In this document: positions 46,239 to 56,164 of the stretch, one piece after another | Layout: the number at the start of each line of letters is the position of its first letter | How positions within the stretch are numbered: the first letter of the stretch is position 1 | Source of the DNA: Mycetohabitans rhizoxinica HKI 454 | GTDB lineage: Bacteria; Pseudomonadota; Gammaproteobacteria; Burkholderiales; Burkholderiaceae | Reading direction: 5' to 3' | Length of the DNA: 64,000 bases | Assembly (NCBI RefSeq): GCF_000198775.1 | Contig: NC_014722.1 | Coordinates: 2,634,717-2,698,716, forward strand | The notes under the pieces: generated by a model | Told to the model about the DNA's origin: nothing | Databases searched by the model: none | What the model saw: only the letters and a program-made list of their open reading frames with translations | Made by a program: the position numbers and the translations under genes

Positions 46239-47123
46239 ATGCTAGGCCGCGCCGGAACCCATCTCGCCATCCTGCTGCTAAAGTTGTTTGCGCTATTACC
46301 CTATGGTTGGATCGCCCGCTTCGGCGATGCGATGGGCTGGTTGCTGTATCGGATTCCGAATAGTCGCCGCCGCGTGGTCCACACCAACCTGAGGCTCTGC
46401 TTTCCGCAGTGGAGCGAGACGCGGCGCGAGCAGGTCGCCGAGCAGCACTTCCGCCATGCCATTCGCAGCTACGTCGAGCGCAGCGTGCAGTGGTTCGGTT
46501 CGGCACGCAAGTTGGAGAAACTCATTCAGCTCGACAGCGCAATCGATCTGCGCGATCCGAACCTGCCGCCGACGCTGTTCCTCGGCGCACATTTTGTCGG
46601 CATTGAAGCCGGCTCGATTTTCCTGAATTACCAGTTGCGCCGGCAATGCGGCGCGCTGTACCAGCCGATATCAAACCCGTTGCTGGACAAGGTCGCGGTC
46701 GCCGCGCGCGCGCGCTTCGGCGCAGACATGGCCAGTCGCGCCGACAGTGCGCGTATCGTGTTGCGCTGGCTGCGCGAGCGCAAGCCGGTGATGCTCGGCG
46801 CAGACATGGACTACGGCATGCGCAACTCAGCGTTCGTGCCATTCTTCGGCGTGCCGGCGTGCACGCTGACCGCGGTGGGCCGGCTCGCGAAGGCCGGACG
46901 TGCCCAGTTGGCGCCGTTCATCTGCGAGGTGCTACCCAATTACAAGGGTTATCGACTCAAGATTTTTGCGCCGTGGCAGGACTATCCGAGCGGCGACGAC
47001 ATAGCGGACGCACGCCGCATGAATGCATGGCTGGAGCAGGAAATTGCGCACATCCCGGAGCAATACTACTGGGTGCACAAGCGCTTCAAAACGCGCCCAC
47101 CGGGCGAAGCAGGCTTTTACTGA
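46239..47123 (+). CDS. lpxL: Lipid A biosynthesis acyltransferase (LpxL/HtrB family)
   Basis: A 294-residue inner-membrane acyltransferase. It has an N-terminal membrane helix (about 7-30), the catalytic H-x4-E motif in [10 protein letters not shown] at residue about 117, and later [25 protein letters not shown] and [12 protein letters not shown]. It adds a secondary acyl chain to Kdo2-lipid IVA. Typical HtrB proteins are about 290-310 residues. It lies divergent from metK and leads directly into dapF with 22 bases between them. Confidence 0.9.
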   Translation: MLGRAGTHLAILLLKLFALLPYGWIARFGDAMGWLLYRIPNSRRRVVHTNLRLCFPQWSETRREQVAEQHFRHAIRSYVERSVQWFGSARKLEKLIQLDSAIDLRDPNLPPTLFLGAHFVGIEAGSIFLNYQLRRQCGALYQPISNPLLDKVAVAARARFGADMASRADSARIVLRWLRERKPVMLGADMDYGMRNSAFVPFFGVPACTLTAVGRLAKAGRAQLAPFICEVLPNYKGYRLKIFAPWQDYPSGDDIADARRMNAWLEQEIAHIPEQYYWVHKRFKTRPPGEAGFY

Positions 47124-47145
47124 CGCTCGACTACAATACGGTGCC

Positions 47146-48024
47146 ATGAAGCTCAAATTCACCAAGATGCATGGCGCCGGCAATGACTTCGTGGTCCTTG
47201 ACGGCGTGCGCAATATGATCTCGCCCACGCCCGCGCTGGTGCGCTACCTCGCCGACCGCAACTTCGGCGTCGGCGCGGACCAGTTGCTGCTGGTCGAGCG
47301 ACCCACGCTCGATGGCGTCGATTTCAAGTACCGGATCTTCAACTGCGACGGCAAAGAAGTCGAGCACTGCGGCAATGGCGCGCGCTGCTTCGTGAAATTT
47401 GTGCGCGACACCGGCCTGAGCCAGGCGCGCACGATTCGCGTGCAGGTGCAGCACGGCGTCATCACGTTGAGCGTGCAGGACAACGGCGAAGTGCTCGTTG
47501 ACATGGGTGCGCCGGTGCTGGCCGCGCCACACGTGCCGTTCGACACGTCGGGACTGACACCAGCGCGCGATGGTGACGACCAGCTGTGGCCGCTGGACGT
47601 GCATGGCTCGACGCAATGGATCTCGGTGGTCTCGATGGGCAATCCCCATGCGGTGCAGATCGTCGATGACGCCGATGCCGCACCGGTGAACAGGGACGGG
47701 CCGGTTATCGAGTCGCACGCGCGCTTCCCCAATCGCGTGAACGCGGGATTCATGCAAATCGTCTCGCGCCGCGAAATCAAGCTGCGTGTCTATGAGCGCG
47801 GCGCGGGCGAAACGCTGGCATGCGGCTCCGGCGCTTGCGCGGCGGTCGTGACCGGCATCCGCCGGGGGGTACTGGACTCGCCGGTGCGCGTGCGCACGCG
47901 CGGCGGCACGCTGACCATCTCGTGGGACGGCCAGCGCAACAGCGATGCCTCGGTCATGATGGCCGGCCCGGCAACCACTGTGTTCGAAGGCAAAATCGAC
48001 GTGCCCGACGAGTTGCCCACATGA
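47146..48024 (+). CDS. dapF: Diaminopimelate epimerase
   Basis: A 292-residue DapF. The two catalytic cysteines are seen in [13 protein letters not shown] and [10 protein letters not shown], with GMGAGNDF-like start [20 protein letters not shown] and the central [13 protein letters not shown]. It converts LL- to meso-diaminopimelate for lysine and peptidoglycan. The ATG at 47146 starts the family; the upstream frame runs into lpxL. It belongs to the lpxL-dapF-DUF484-xerC-rlmI run, as in E. coli dapF-yigA-xerC. Confidence 0.96.
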   Translation: MKLKFTKMHGAGNDFVVLDGVRNMISPTPALVRYLADRNFGVGADQLLLVERPTLDGVDFKYRIFNCDGKEVEHCGNGARCFVKFVRDTGLSQARTIRVQVQHGVITLSVQDNGEVLVDMGAPVLAAPHVPFDTSGLTPARDGDDQLWPLDVHGSTQWISVVSMGNPHAVQIVDDADAAPVNRDGPVIESHARFPNRVNAGFMQIVSRREIKLRVYERGAGETLACGSGACAAVVTGIRRGVLDSPVRVRTRGGTLTISWDGQRNSDASVMMAGPATTVFEGKIDVPDELPT

Positions 48025-48162
48025 GCGCGATCGCCGCCCTAGGCCATCCGGTCGATTGACCCCGATGCGGCGCAGCCTTTACTGTGTGATATTCGCGGTG
48101 CCGTCCTCCTGGCCGGCGTGCCCGACGCGCGCCGCCCTCTTAAGCTGAAGCCGAAAACAATC

Positions 48163-48966
48163 ATGAATGATCGCGAAGTCGCCGATTACCTACTGGCCAA
48201 CCCGCAGTTCTTCGACCGCCACGCCGAGCTACTTGCTACAGTCCGGCTGTCCAATCCGCACGGCAAAGCGGCGGTATCACTGCAGGAGCGACAAATAGGG
48301 TTACTGCGTGACAAGTACAAGCAACTCGAGCGCAGGCTGGCGGAACTGCTGCGCCATGGTCACGAGAACGACAGCCTGAGCGCGAAGTGCCAGCGCTGGA
48401 CACTACGCGTGATCGCCGAACACGATCCGCATGCGCTACCCGCCACGATCACCTCGGGCCTGCGCGAGATCTTCGACGTACCGCAGGCGGCGCTGCGCGT
48501 CTGGGATGTCGCGACTGCCTATGCGCAAGCGCAGTTTGCCCGCAGCGTTGGCGAGGAAATCCGCATTTTTGCCAGCAGTCTCGTCACGCCTTACTGCGGC
48601 GCGAACGCCGGATTCGAAGCCGCGCAGTGGCTCAGCGACGCCCCCGCCCCGCAAGGGGGAGCAGAGGCGGGCCTGTCGCTCGCCGTCACGACGCCGGACA
48701 GGGCGAGCGGTGCCGCGCACGCGCCGTGTGCCGATGCGCAGCCGGGCAGCGCGGCGGGGAACGACACCGGAGCATCACAGCAGACCGCGTCGATCGCGCT
48801 GATCCCGCTGCGCGACGCGCAGCAGGCCGATGCGGAAAACGTATTCGGCTTGCTGGTGCTTGGCTCTCCAGACCCGCGCCGCTTCCACGACGGCATGGCC
48901 ACCGACTTCCTATCGCAGATCGGCGCGCTCGCCAGCGCCGCGCTGAGCCGGTTGCGCGCGCACTAG
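48163..48966 (+). CDS. DUF484 family protein (YigA-like)
   Basis: A 267-residue DUF484 protein with a GAF-like fold: MNDREVADYLLANPQFFDRH, the LQERQIGLLRDKYKQLERRLAEL coiled coil (about 40-70) and the C-terminal ENVFGLLVLGSPDPRRF and DFLSQIGALASAAL blocks. A low-complexity Ala/Gly insertion (about 165-210) interrupts the domain. DUF484 genes regularly sit between dapF and xerC, but their function is unknown. A GTG at 48118 would add 15 residues and is a fair alternative start; neither start has a strong ribosome site. Confidence 0.88.
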   Translation: MNDREVADYLLANPQFFDRHAELLATVRLSNPHGKAAVSLQERQIGLLRDKYKQLERRLAELLRHGHENDSLSAKCQRWTLRVIAEHDPHALPATITSGLREIFDVPQAALRVWDVATAYAQAQFARSVGEEIRIFASSLVTPYCGANAGFEAAQWLSDAPAPQGGAEAGLSLAVTTPDRASGAAHAPCADAQPGSAAGNDTGASQQTASIALIPLRDAQQADAENVFGLLVLGSPDPRRFHDGMATDFLSQIGALASAALSRLRAH

Positions 48967-48995
48967 CGCGACATGTTGTCACCGCAACCTGTCCG

Positions 48996-49934
48996 ATGTC
49001 GCCCTCCCCCGATCCGATCGCGCGCTACCTAGACAGCCTCGCCCACGAGCGCCGACTCTCGGCGCACACGCTGCGCGGCTACGCGCACGAGTTGGACATG
49101 CTGCGTCAGTTGGCCGGCACCCGCGAGCTGACGCAACTGACGCCCGTCGACGTGCGAGGTGCAGTGTCACGGGCTCATTCGGGCGGACTCTCACCTCGCT
49201 CGATCGCGCATCGTCTGTCGGTGTGGCGCAGTTTCTATCGCTGGCTCGCGCTGCATCAACCTCTGACCATGAATCCGGTCGCGGGCGTGCGCGCGCCGAA
49301 GCGGGCGAAAACGCTGCCCAAGGCGCTGTCGGTTGACGACGCTGTCACGCTGATGGAAGCGTCTTGCATCGAGACACCTGACGCGTTGCGCGACCGGGCG
49401 ATGCTCGAGCTGTTTTACTCGTGCGGGCTGCGCTTGGCCGAGTTGATCGGCTTGGACATCGCCTTTGTCAACACCGCGCAATATCGCTCGGTGGGCTGGA
49501 TCGACCTGGGCACGGCGGACGTCACCGTGCTCGGCAAAGGGGGTAAGCGGCGCACGGTGCCGATCGGCAGCAAGGCGCTCGACGCGCTGCATCGCTGGCT
49601 TGCCGTGCGTGATCAACTGCTCAAGCACGATCCGCATCCGCTGTTCTTGTCAGCGCGCGGCATGCGCATGTCCGCCGGCGTCGTGCGCGAGCGGGTCAGG
49701 CGGGCCGCGCTCGCAGCGGGCGTTCCATCCCACGTGCATCCGCACGTGCTGCGGCATTCGTTCGCAACGCACCTGCTGCAATCGAGCGGCGACTTGCGCG
49801 CGGTCCAGGAATTGCTCGGCCACGCGAGCGTCGCTGCCACGCAGGTCTATACCTCGCTGGACTTCCAGCATCTTGCGCGCATCTACGACCAGGCCCATCC
49901 GCGCGCGAAAAAGCGCGATCCAGGACGGCAATAG
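48996..49934 (+). CDS. xerC: Tyrosine recombinase XerC
   Basis: A 312-residue tyrosine recombinase. The N-terminal SAM-like core-binding domain spans 1-95 (YLDSLAHERRLSAHTLRGY), and the catalytic domain has Arg in SCGLRLAEL, Lys in GKGGKRRTVP, H-x-x-R in HVLRHSFATHLL, the GHASVAATQVY region and the nucleophile Tyr in VYTSLD. It resolves chromosome dimers at dif with XerD. The position after dapF and DUF484 supports XerC rather than an integrase. The ATG at 48996 starts the family. Confidence 0.94.
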   Translation: MSPSPDPIARYLDSLAHERRLSAHTLRGYAHELDMLRQLAGTRELTQLTPVDVRGAVSRAHSGGLSPRSIAHRLSVWRSFYRWLALHQPLTMNPVAGVRAPKRAKTLPKALSVDDAVTLMEASCIETPDALRDRAMLELFYSCGLRLAELIGLDIAFVNTAQYRSVGWIDLGTADVTVLGKGGKRRTVPIGSKALDALHRWLAVRDQLLKHDPHPLFLSARGMRMSAGVVRERVRRAALAAGVPSHVHPHVLRHSFATHLLQSSGDLRAVQELLGHASVAATQVYTSLDFQHLARIYDQAHPRAKKRDPGRQ

Positions 49935-50007
49935 CCGTCCGGCACGCCGGCATCAGCGAATCGCCGTGCTGCGCGGACGCGACCGCCCCCCTATACTGAC
50001 CATTGCA

Positions 50008-51219
50008 ATGAACACTGTCACGCTGAAACCAGGCAAGGAAAAACTGCTGCTACGCCGCCACCCGTGGATCTATGCGAACGCGATCGAGCGCGTTGACGGT
50101 CGGCCCGCATCCGGCGCGACGGTCGTGGTACGTGCGGCCGACGGGCGGTTTCTCGCGCGTGCCGCCTACAGCCCGCACTCGGCGATTCGCCTGCGGATGT
50201 GGAGCTTTGACGAAACCGAGCCGATCGACCACGCGTTCTTCAAGCGGCGCATCCAGAACGCGCTCGCGTATCGTCGCGCATTCGTGTCCGGTACCGGCGC
50301 GGTACGGCTCGTATTCGGCGAGGCCGACGGCCTGCCCGGACTGATCGTCGATCATTACAGCGGATGGACCGGCGACGGCAGCACCCCGCACGAGCAACTC
50401 GTCTGTCAGTTCATGGCGGCCGGCGTCGACGCATGGAAGCCGGCGATCGTGCAAGCCCTGCTCGGCGTGACCGGCTGCGCCAATGTCTACGAACGCTCGG
50501 ATGTGTCGATCCGCGAGAAAGAGGGGCTTGAGCAAACCACGGGCGTGCTCGCCGGCCAAGCACCGCCGCAGGCCCTGATGGTCGAGGAAAATGGCGTACG
50601 GTATCGGGTCGACGTGCAGCACGGCCACAAGACCGGCTTCTACATCGACCAGCGGGACAATCGGTGGCTTGTGCAACAACACGCGGCTGGGCGCGACGTA
50701 CTGAATTGCTTCTGCTATACCGGCGGCTTTTCGCTGGCCGCGCTGCGGGGCGGCGCCTCGCGGGTCGTGTCGATTGATTCATCTGGCGAAGCGCTGCAGG
50801 TCGCGCGCGCGAACTTGGCCGTCAACGACTTCGATCCGGCGCGGGCCCAGTGGCACGACGCCGACGCATTCAAGACGCTGCGGCAGTTGTACGATGCGGG
50901 CGAGCGCTTCGACCTGATCGTGCTCGATCCGCCGAAATTCGCCCCGTCGCGCGAGCATGTCGCCCGGGCAGCACGCGCGTACAAGGATATCAACCTCAGC
51001 GGTTTCAAGCTGCTGCGCCCGGGCGGGCTGCTCGCGACCTACTCGTGCTCGGGCGCGATCGACATGGACCTGTTTCAAAAGATTGTCGCGGGCGCCGCGG
51101 CCGACGCCGGCGTCGATGCGCGGATCCTGCGCCGCCTGTCGGCCGGCGTCGATCATCCGATGCTGACCAGCTTCCCGGAAGGTGAATATTTGAAGGGACT
51201 GTGGTTGCAAAAAACCTAG
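50008..51219 (+). CDS. rlmI: 23S rRNA (cytosine-1962-C5)-methyltransferase
   Basis: A 403-residue RlmI/YccW protein: an N-terminal PUA domain (about 5-80, LKPGKEKLLLRRHPWIYANAIE), then the Rossmann-fold methyltransferase with NCFCYTGGFSLAALRGGA and VVSIDSSGEAL for SAM binding, DLIVLDPPKFAPS as the D-P-P-K motif, and YSCSGAI with the catalytic Cys. It modifies 23S rRNA in the cytoplasm. It follows xerC by 73 bases. E. coli RlmI is 396 residues. Confidence 0.92.
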   Translation: MNTVTLKPGKEKLLLRRHPWIYANAIERVDGRPASGATVVVRAADGRFLARAAYSPHSAIRLRMWSFDETEPIDHAFFKRRIQNALAYRRAFVSGTGAVRLVFGEADGLPGLIVDHYSGWTGDGSTPHEQLVCQFMAAGVDAWKPAIVQALLGVTGCANVYERSDVSIREKEGLEQTTGVLAGQAPPQALMVEENGVRYRVDVQHGHKTGFYIDQRDNRWLVQQHAAGRDVLNCFCYTGGFSLAALRGGASRVVSIDSSGEALQVARANLAVNDFDPARAQWHDADAFKTLRQLYDAGERFDLIVLDPPKFAPSREHVARAARAYKDINLSGFKLLRPGGLLATYSCSGAIDMDLFQKIVAGAAADAGVDARILRRLSAGVDHPMLTSFPEGEYLKGLWLQKT

Positions 51220-51427
51220 TGCGCCCCACGTCGGGCGGGTCAATGCCGCGTCCAGGCAGGTCAATGTCGCGGCCAGATACCGCGTCCGTTGGCGCGCCGC
51301 ATCGTCGGCGTCCGGATAACGGTCACAACCCTGCCGCTGCATTTGTGCTTCAATAGAGCATTTCGTGCTGCGCCCGCGCGGACCGTCTCGCAACTTCCAC
51401 GAAATTTCACGTAAGTAAAGGCAGGCG

Positions 51428-52486
51428 ATGAACATGATTCCCGTCACCATCCTGACCGGCTTTCTCGGCAGCGGTAAGACCACGCTGCTCAAGCGTATCC
51501 TGAACGAGCCGCATGGCATGAAAATCGCCGTGATCGAAAACGAATTCGGCGAAGAGAACATCGACAACGACATCCTCGTGCAGGAGTCGGCGGAACAAAT
51601 CGTGCAAATGAGCAACGGCTGCATCTGCTGCACGATCCGCGGCGACCTGTCCCGCGCGTTGTCGGACCTATCCGAGCAAAAGCGCGAAGGTAAGCTCAAG
51701 TTCGACCGGGTCGTGATTGAGACCACGGGCTTGGCCAATCCGGGGCCGGTCGCGCAGACGTTCTTCATCGATGAGTCGATCGCCGACGAATTCCTGCTCG
51801 ACGCGGTGATCACGCTGGTGGACGCGAAGCACGCCAACCAGCAGCTTGACGAGCACGAGGTCGTGCAACGGCAAGTGGGCTTTGCCGACCGCTTGTTCAT
51901 CACGAAGGCCGATCTGGTGGACGAGGCCACGCTCGCCGATCTGCGCCATCGACTGCTGCAGATGAATCCGAAGGCGCCGATTCAGGTGGTCAATTTCGGC
52001 AACGCCGATATCAAAGAGATTTTTGACCTGCGTGGATTCAACCTAAACGCGAAGCTTGAAATTGATCCGGGCTTTCTCGCCGAGGACGGGCACGACCACG
52101 CGCACCACCACGAGCACGGGCATGATCACGCACATTGTGACCATGATCATGACCATTGCACGCACGGTCACCACCATGCGCATCACGACGACAAGATCAA
52201 ATCGTTCGTGTACCGCAGCGAACGAGCGTTCGATCCCCAAAAATTGGAGGATTTTCTCGGCGGGATCCTGCAAATCTACGGTGAGCGCTTACTCCGCTAT
52301 AAAGGCGTGCTGTTCATGAAGGGAATCGACCGCAAGGTGGTATTCCAAGGCGTGCACCAGATGATGGGCAGCGACTTGGCCGCGCGCTGGCTACCAGCTG
52401 AGAAGAAGATCAGCAAGATGGTGTTTATTGGCGTGGACCTGCCCCGGGACCTGATTACCGACGGCCTGGACGCGTGCCTGGCGTGA
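51428..52486 (+). CDS. COG0523 (CobW-type) zinc GTPase with His-rich loop
   Basis: A 352-residue G3E GTPase: Walker A GFLGSGKT at 11-18, the CxCC metal site GCICC at 64-68, NKAD-type ITKADLVDEA, and a His-rich insert at about 221-254 (GHDHAHHHEHGHDHAHCDHD and more, with two Cys), then a C-terminal CobW_C domain. In the family such proteins move zinc to client enzymes in zinc-limited cells (ZagA/ZNG1-like), but cobalt or nickel roles exist. It stands directly upstream of dksA, with a hairpin between them; dksA of this window has lost most of its zinc ligands. No Zur box is clear. Confidence 0.9.
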   Translation: MNMIPVTILTGFLGSGKTTLLKRILNEPHGMKIAVIENEFGEENIDNDILVQESAEQIVQMSNGCICCTIRGDLSRALSDLSEQKREGKLKFDRVVIETTGLANPGPVAQTFFIDESIADEFLLDAVITLVDAKHANQQLDEHEVVQRQVGFADRLFITKADLVDEATLADLRHRLLQMNPKAPIQVVNFGNADIKEIFDLRGFNLNAKLEIDPGFLAEDGHDHAHHHEHGHDHAHCDHDHDHCTHGHHHAHHDDKIKSFVYRSERAFDPQKLEDFLGGILQIYGERLLRYKGVLFMKGIDRKVVFQGVHQMMGSDLAARWLPAEKKISKMVFIGVDLPRDLITDGLDACLA

Positions 52487-52911
52487 CGACGTCGTGCGCC
52501 AGGTTGCTGGGTCGCGTCGGCGCACGAGATAGCGCGCCGACGTTTCTCCCCCAGTATGGCGGCGGTATCTCGCATAAGAAATAAGAGGCAGCCTGGTCGA
52601 GTTTTCATTTCCTTTGGCGTATATTGAGGCATTCGCAATGACGCCGGAAGTGCTCTGTCGGTCCGCGAAATACTGTTTCGGACAGGGTTTTCCGCCGCTA
52701 TTGGCACCGATTGTGGTTCAGTTACAATACGTGCCCACTGGAGAATGATAACGACGCGGCGCTTGAAGGAGTTCGGCCCCGCAACGGCCGCCGCACATGC
52801 CACGATGAATCCGGCGTGGCCGCCGCAAGGCACTCGGCCGCCGCAATTGCGGGCAATGGTAAGTGCGGGCAATGCTCGATGCATCGCCTCACAATGAAGA
52901 CAGCAAGCCAG
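52487..52911. promoter_or_regulatory. dksA upstream region with sigma-70 promoter
   Basis: The 425-base gap holds no gene. TTGGCA at 52701-52706 and TACAAT at 52723-52728, 16 bases apart, make a good sigma-70 promoter about 185 bases before the dksA start. A second AT-rich block is at 52590-52630. The remaining leader is GC-rich with small dyads. Confidence 0.55.
52516..52541. terminator. Hairpin after the COG0523 gene, possible terminator
   Basis: GTCGGCGC at 52516-52523 pairs with GCGCCGAC at 52534-52541 around a ten-base loop, followed by GTTTCTCCC. The stem is strong, but the T-tract is short, so termination would be partial. Confidence 0.45.
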
Positions 52912-53331
52912 ATGACGATGACACGACTTTTGACCGAAGCCGAAATCCTGAAGATGAGCGACAAGGATTACATGAACGAGGATCAGCTCGCTTTCTTCAA
53001 GCACAGGCTCGAACAGTTGCAGGCGGAAATCCTGCGCAATGCCGGGCAGACGACGGAAAATCTCCGAGAAACCGTGATCGTGCCCGATCCGGCCGATCGC
53101 GCGACGATCGAAGAAGAGCACGCGCTTGAACTTCGCACGCGCGACCGCGAACGCAAGTTGTTGAAGAAGGTGCAACAATCGCTCGCGCGGATCGAAACCG
53201 GTGAATATGGCTGGTGCGAGGAAACGGGCGAGCCGATCGGCATTCCGCGCCTGCTCGCGCGACCGACCGCGACGCTGTCGCTCGAGGCGCAGGAGCGCCG
53301 CGAACTGCGCCAGAAGCTGTTCGGCGACTGA
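52912..53331 (+). CDS. dksA: RNA polymerase-binding transcription factor DksA
   Basis: A 139-residue DksA. The coiled coil with its acidic tip is seen in ETVIVPDPADRATIEEEHA, and the C-terminal globular part in LARIETGEYGWCEETGEPIG and IPRLLARPTATLSLEAQERR. DksA binds RNA polymerase in the secondary channel with ppGpp to shut down rRNA promoters in starvation. Of the four zinc-finger cysteines in E. coli DksA only one remains (WCEETGE), so the protein should fold without zinc. The start is uncertain among the ATGs at 52894, 52912 and 52918; 52912 gives the usual length. Confidence 0.93.
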   Translation: MTMTRLLTEAEILKMSDKDYMNEDQLAFFKHRLEQLQAEILRNAGQTTENLRETVIVPDPADRATIEEEHALELRTRDRERKLLKKVQQSLARIETGEYGWCEETGEPIGIPRLLARPTATLSLEAQERRELRQKLFGD

Positions 53332-53383
53332 AGCGTAGTGCGCCGCTGCATGGCGCGATACGGTCCGGCCGGCTCCCGTCGGA

Positions 53384-53410
53384 AGGCACGCGATAGGCGT
53401 GCCTTTTTTA
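53384..53410 (+). terminator. Terminator after dksA
   Basis: AGGCACGC at 53384-53391 pairs with GCGTGCCT at 53397-53404 around a five-base loop (GATAG), followed by a T-run to 53409. The stem and U-tract are typical. Confidence 0.9.
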
Positions 53411-53505
53411 TTGATGGGCGCGTTTATTGCACGAGCCTTGCGCGGCGCATTGCGGCCTGACGCGCGCGCCTTGCGTCATATCCGCACCGTCCCGCATGCG
53501 CACGC

Positions 53506-53533
53506 CTTGATATTGCGCCAGCCGCCCTAAAAT
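53506..53533 (+). promoter_or_regulatory. Sigma-32 (heat-shock) type promoter of hslVU
   Basis: CTTGATA at 53506-53512 and CCCTAAAAT at 53525-53533 are separated by 12 bases, close to the heat-shock consensus CTTGAAA-N11-16-CCCATNT. It stands about 70 bases upstream of the hslV start, as expected for this heat-shock operon. Confidence 0.6.
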
Positions 53534-53603
53534 AGGCCGGGACGCGCGACTTCAGTCCTGTTCCGCGCCGCTGGCACGCGACCCCGCTTTAAAGGAATTC
53601 CAC

Positions 53604-54140
53604 ATGGAGCAATATCACGGCACAACCATCGTCTCGGTACGGCGAGGCAACAGCGTTGCCCTAGGCGGCGACGGTCAAGTGACGCTGGGCAACATCGTCA
53701 TGAAGGGCGGCGCCAAGAAAGTGCGGCGCATCTACGGTGGCAAGGTGCTGGTGGGTTTCGCCGGCGGCACCGCGGACGCATTCTCGCTGCTGGACCGCTT
53801 CGAAGGCAAGCTGGAAAAGCACCAGGGCAACCTGACCCGCGCCGCCGTCGAACTGGCCAAGGATTGGCGCACCGACCGCATGCTGCGCCGCCTGGAAGCG
53901 ATGCTGATCGCCGCGGACGCGGAAACAACGCTGGTGATTACCGGCAACGGCGACGTGCTGGATCCGGAGGGCGGCCTTTGCGCCATCGGCTCAGGCGGCG
54001 CATACGCACAGGCCGCGGCCCGCGCACTCGCGGATAACACTGAGCTGAGCGCGCGCGACATCGTCGAAAAGGCGCTCGCGATTGCCGGCGACATGTGTAT
54101 CTACACGAATCACAGCCGCGTCATCGAAACCATCGAATAA
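53604..54140 (+). CDS. hslV: ATP-dependent protease subunit HslV
   Basis: A 178-residue proteasome-type peptidase. The mature N-terminal threonine is in [14 protein letters not shown]: removal of six residues exposes T7. The beta-subunit landmarks [12 protein letters not shown] and [15 protein letters not shown] follow, with [14 protein letters not shown] near the C terminus. HslV forms the double hexameric peptidase core of HslVU in the cytoplasm. A ribosome site AAAGGA precedes the ATG, and a heat-shock promoter stands upstream. The hslU gene follows by about 100 bases. Confidence 0.97.
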   Translation: MEQYHGTTIVSVRRGNSVALGGDGQVTLGNIVMKGGAKKVRRIYGGKVLVGFAGGTADAFSLLDRFEGKLEKHQGNLTRAAVELAKDWRTDRMLRRLEAMLIAADAETTLVITGNGDVLDPEGGLCAIGSGGAYAQAAARALADNTELSARDIVEKALAIAGDMCIYTNHSRVIETIE

Positions 54141-54241
54141 ATGAAGCCCGGGTGCCGGGCGACCCCATGCGCGGCCATTGTGCCCGCGCATCGGGGCTTG
54201 CGGGCCGATCCAGGCCCGGTGCCACCTGAAGGATGCCGAAC

Positions 54242-55579
54242 ATGACTACCATGACTCCCGCTGAAATCGTCTCCGAACTGGACAAGCACATCATCGGCCA
54301 GGGCCGCGCCAAACGCGCCGTCGCGGTCGCGCTGCGCAACCGCTGGCGCCGTCAGCAGGTGCTAGACCCATTACGCCAGGAAATCACCCCGAAGAACATT
54401 CTGATGATCGGACCGACTGGCGTGGGCAAGACCGAAATCGCGCGGCGCCTGGCCAAGCTCGCCGACGCGCCGTTTATCAAAATCGAGGCCACGAAGTTCA
54501 CGGAAGTCGGCTACGTCGGACGCGATGTCGACAGCATCGTCCGTGATCTGATCGATATCTCAGTCAAGCAAACGCGCGAATCCGAAATGCGCAAGGTCCG
54601 CACGAAGGCGCAGGATCTAGCGGAGGACCGCATCCTGGACATCCTGCTGCCGCAGGCGCGTCCCGTCGGCTTCAGCCCAACCAGCGAGGAGAGCGAACGC
54701 GAGAGCGCGACACGCCAGACATTGCGCAAGCGGCTGCGCGAAGGTCAACTCGACGACAAGGAAATCGAGCTCGACATCGAGGCGCCACAGGTCGGCATGG
54801 ACATCATGGGCCCGCCCGGCATGGAGGAAATGACGGAGCAGATCCGTTCGATGTTCGCCAATCTTGGCGGTGGCAAGAAGCAGCACCGCAAGGTCAAGAT
54901 CAAGGAGGCCCTGAAGCTGTTGACCGATGAGGAAGCCGGCAAGATGGTCAACGAAGAGGACATCAAGACCCGCGCGGTACAGAACGCCGAACAAAATGGC
55001 ATCGTCTTCCTCGACGAGATCGACAAGATTGCGTCGCGCCAGGAAGCCGGCGGCGGCGAAGTGTCACGCCAGGGCGTGCAGCGCGACCTGCTGCCGCTCG
55101 TGGAAGGCACGACGATCAACACCAAGTACGGCATGGTGAAGACCGACCACATCCTGTTCATTGCCAGCGGTGCGTTTCACCTGGCCAAGCCGAGCGATCT
55201 GATTCCCGAACTGCAAGGGCGGTTCCCCATTCGTGTCGAGCTTGATTCGCTGTCGGTTGGTGATTTCGAATCGATCCTGGTACGCACCGACGCGAGCCTG
55301 GTCAAGCAATATCAGGCACTGCTCGCGACCGAAGATGTGCACCTGGAGTTCGCTGACGACGGCATCAAGCGCCTGGCGGAAATCGCCTTTTCGGTTAACG
55401 AAAAAACTGAGAACATCGGCGCGCGGCGGCTGTACACGGTGATCGAAAAGCTGCTCGAAGAAATTTCGTTCTCGGCCGGCAACCATTCGGGCCAATCGGT
55501 CAAGATCGACGCCGCGTACGTGGACAGTGCACTGAATGACGTATCGCAAAACGAAGACCTGTCACGCTACGTGCTGTAA
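54242..55579 (+). CDS. hslU: ATP-dependent protease ATPase subunit HslU
   Basis: A 445-residue AAA+ unfoldase. It starts [20 protein letters not shown], with Walker [10 protein letters not shown] near residue 60, the pore motif GYVGRD, the I-domain (about 110-240), Walker [14 protein letters not shown] and the C-terminal sensor [18 protein letters not shown], ending DLSRYVL, whose last residues activate HslV. It unfolds proteins for HslV. The ATG at 54242 is preferred; one at 54233 would add three residues. Confidence 0.97.
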   Translation: MTTMTPAEIVSELDKHIIGQGRAKRAVAVALRNRWRRQQVLDPLRQEITPKNILMIGPTGVGKTEIARRLAKLADAPFIKIEATKFTEVGYVGRDVDSIVRDLIDISVKQTRESEMRKVRTKAQDLAEDRILDILLPQARPVGFSPTSEESERESATRQTLRKRLREGQLDDKEIELDIEAPQVGMDIMGPPGMEEMTEQIRSMFANLGGGKKQHRKVKIKEALKLLTDEEAGKMVNEEDIKTRAVQNAEQNGIVFLDEIDKIASRQEAGGGEVSRQGVQRDLLPLVEGTTINTKYGMVKTDHILFIASGAFHLAKPSDLIPELQGRFPIRVELDSLSVGDFESILVRTDASLVKQYQALLATEDVHLEFADDGIKRLAEIAFSVNEKTENIGARRLYTVIEKLLEEISFSAGNHSGQSVKIDAAYVDSALNDVSQNEDLSRYVL

Positions 55580-55621
55580 CGCCACGTGCTGTCACGCAAC
55601 TCGCCGCCGTGCCTGCACCGC

Positions 55622-56164
55622 TCATTGCTTCACTGGTCGTTTCGCCAGCTTGCGTTGCAGCGTGCGGCGGTGCATATTCAGCGCACGCGCGGTTGCCGAA
55701 ATATTGCCGCCGTTGTCGGACAGCACGCGCTGGATGTGCTCCCATTCGAGCCGTGCCACCGACAGCGGTATCGGATTCTCAAGCGCCTCCTCTGCCTGCG
55801 ACTCGCTTGCGTCCACGCGCAACGCCGCCAGGATCGTCTCCACGTTGGCCGGCTTGGCCAGATAATTGTCCGCGCCATCCTTGACGGCCTGCACCGCCGT
55901 CGCAATGCTCGCATAGCCGGTCAGCACGAGGATCCGCGCTTCGGGCTGTAGCTTGCGCAGTGGCGCGATCAAATGCAGCCCCGAATCATTGCCCAAGTTC
56001 AGGTCGACCGTGATCTGGCCGAACGGCAGCGCATCGGCGAGCTTCAGCGCGCTGTCGCGGTCGTGCGCCTGGTGAACGGTATAGCCGCGCCGGGTCAGGC
56101 CGCGCGCGAGGATGCCAGCAAATACCTCGTCATCGTCGATCACCAGAAAGTTCATTTCGCTCAT
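55622..56164 (-). CDS. regA: Response regulator RegA/ActR/PrrA-type
   Basis: A 180-residue response regulator. The receiver domain (about 4-120) has the acidic pair IDDDE, phosphoacceptor D54 in VDLNLGNDSGLHLI and Lys in YLAKPAN. A Fis-type helix-turn-helix follows at about 140-177 (HIQRVLSDNGGNISATARAL). This short architecture with DLNLGNDSG is that of RegA/PrrA/ActR regulators that control respiration and redox genes. Its ATG overlaps the stop of the sensor gene (ATGA), so the pair is co-translated. Confidence 0.88.
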   Translation of the reverse strand: MSEMNFLVIDDDEVFAGILARGLTRRGYTVHQAHDRDSALKLADALPFGQITVDLNLGNDSGLHLIAPLRKLQPEARILVLTGYASIATAVQAVKDGADNYLAKPANVETILAALRVDASESQAEEALENPIPLSVARLEWEHIQRVLSDNGGNISATARALNMHRRTLQRKLAKRPVKQ

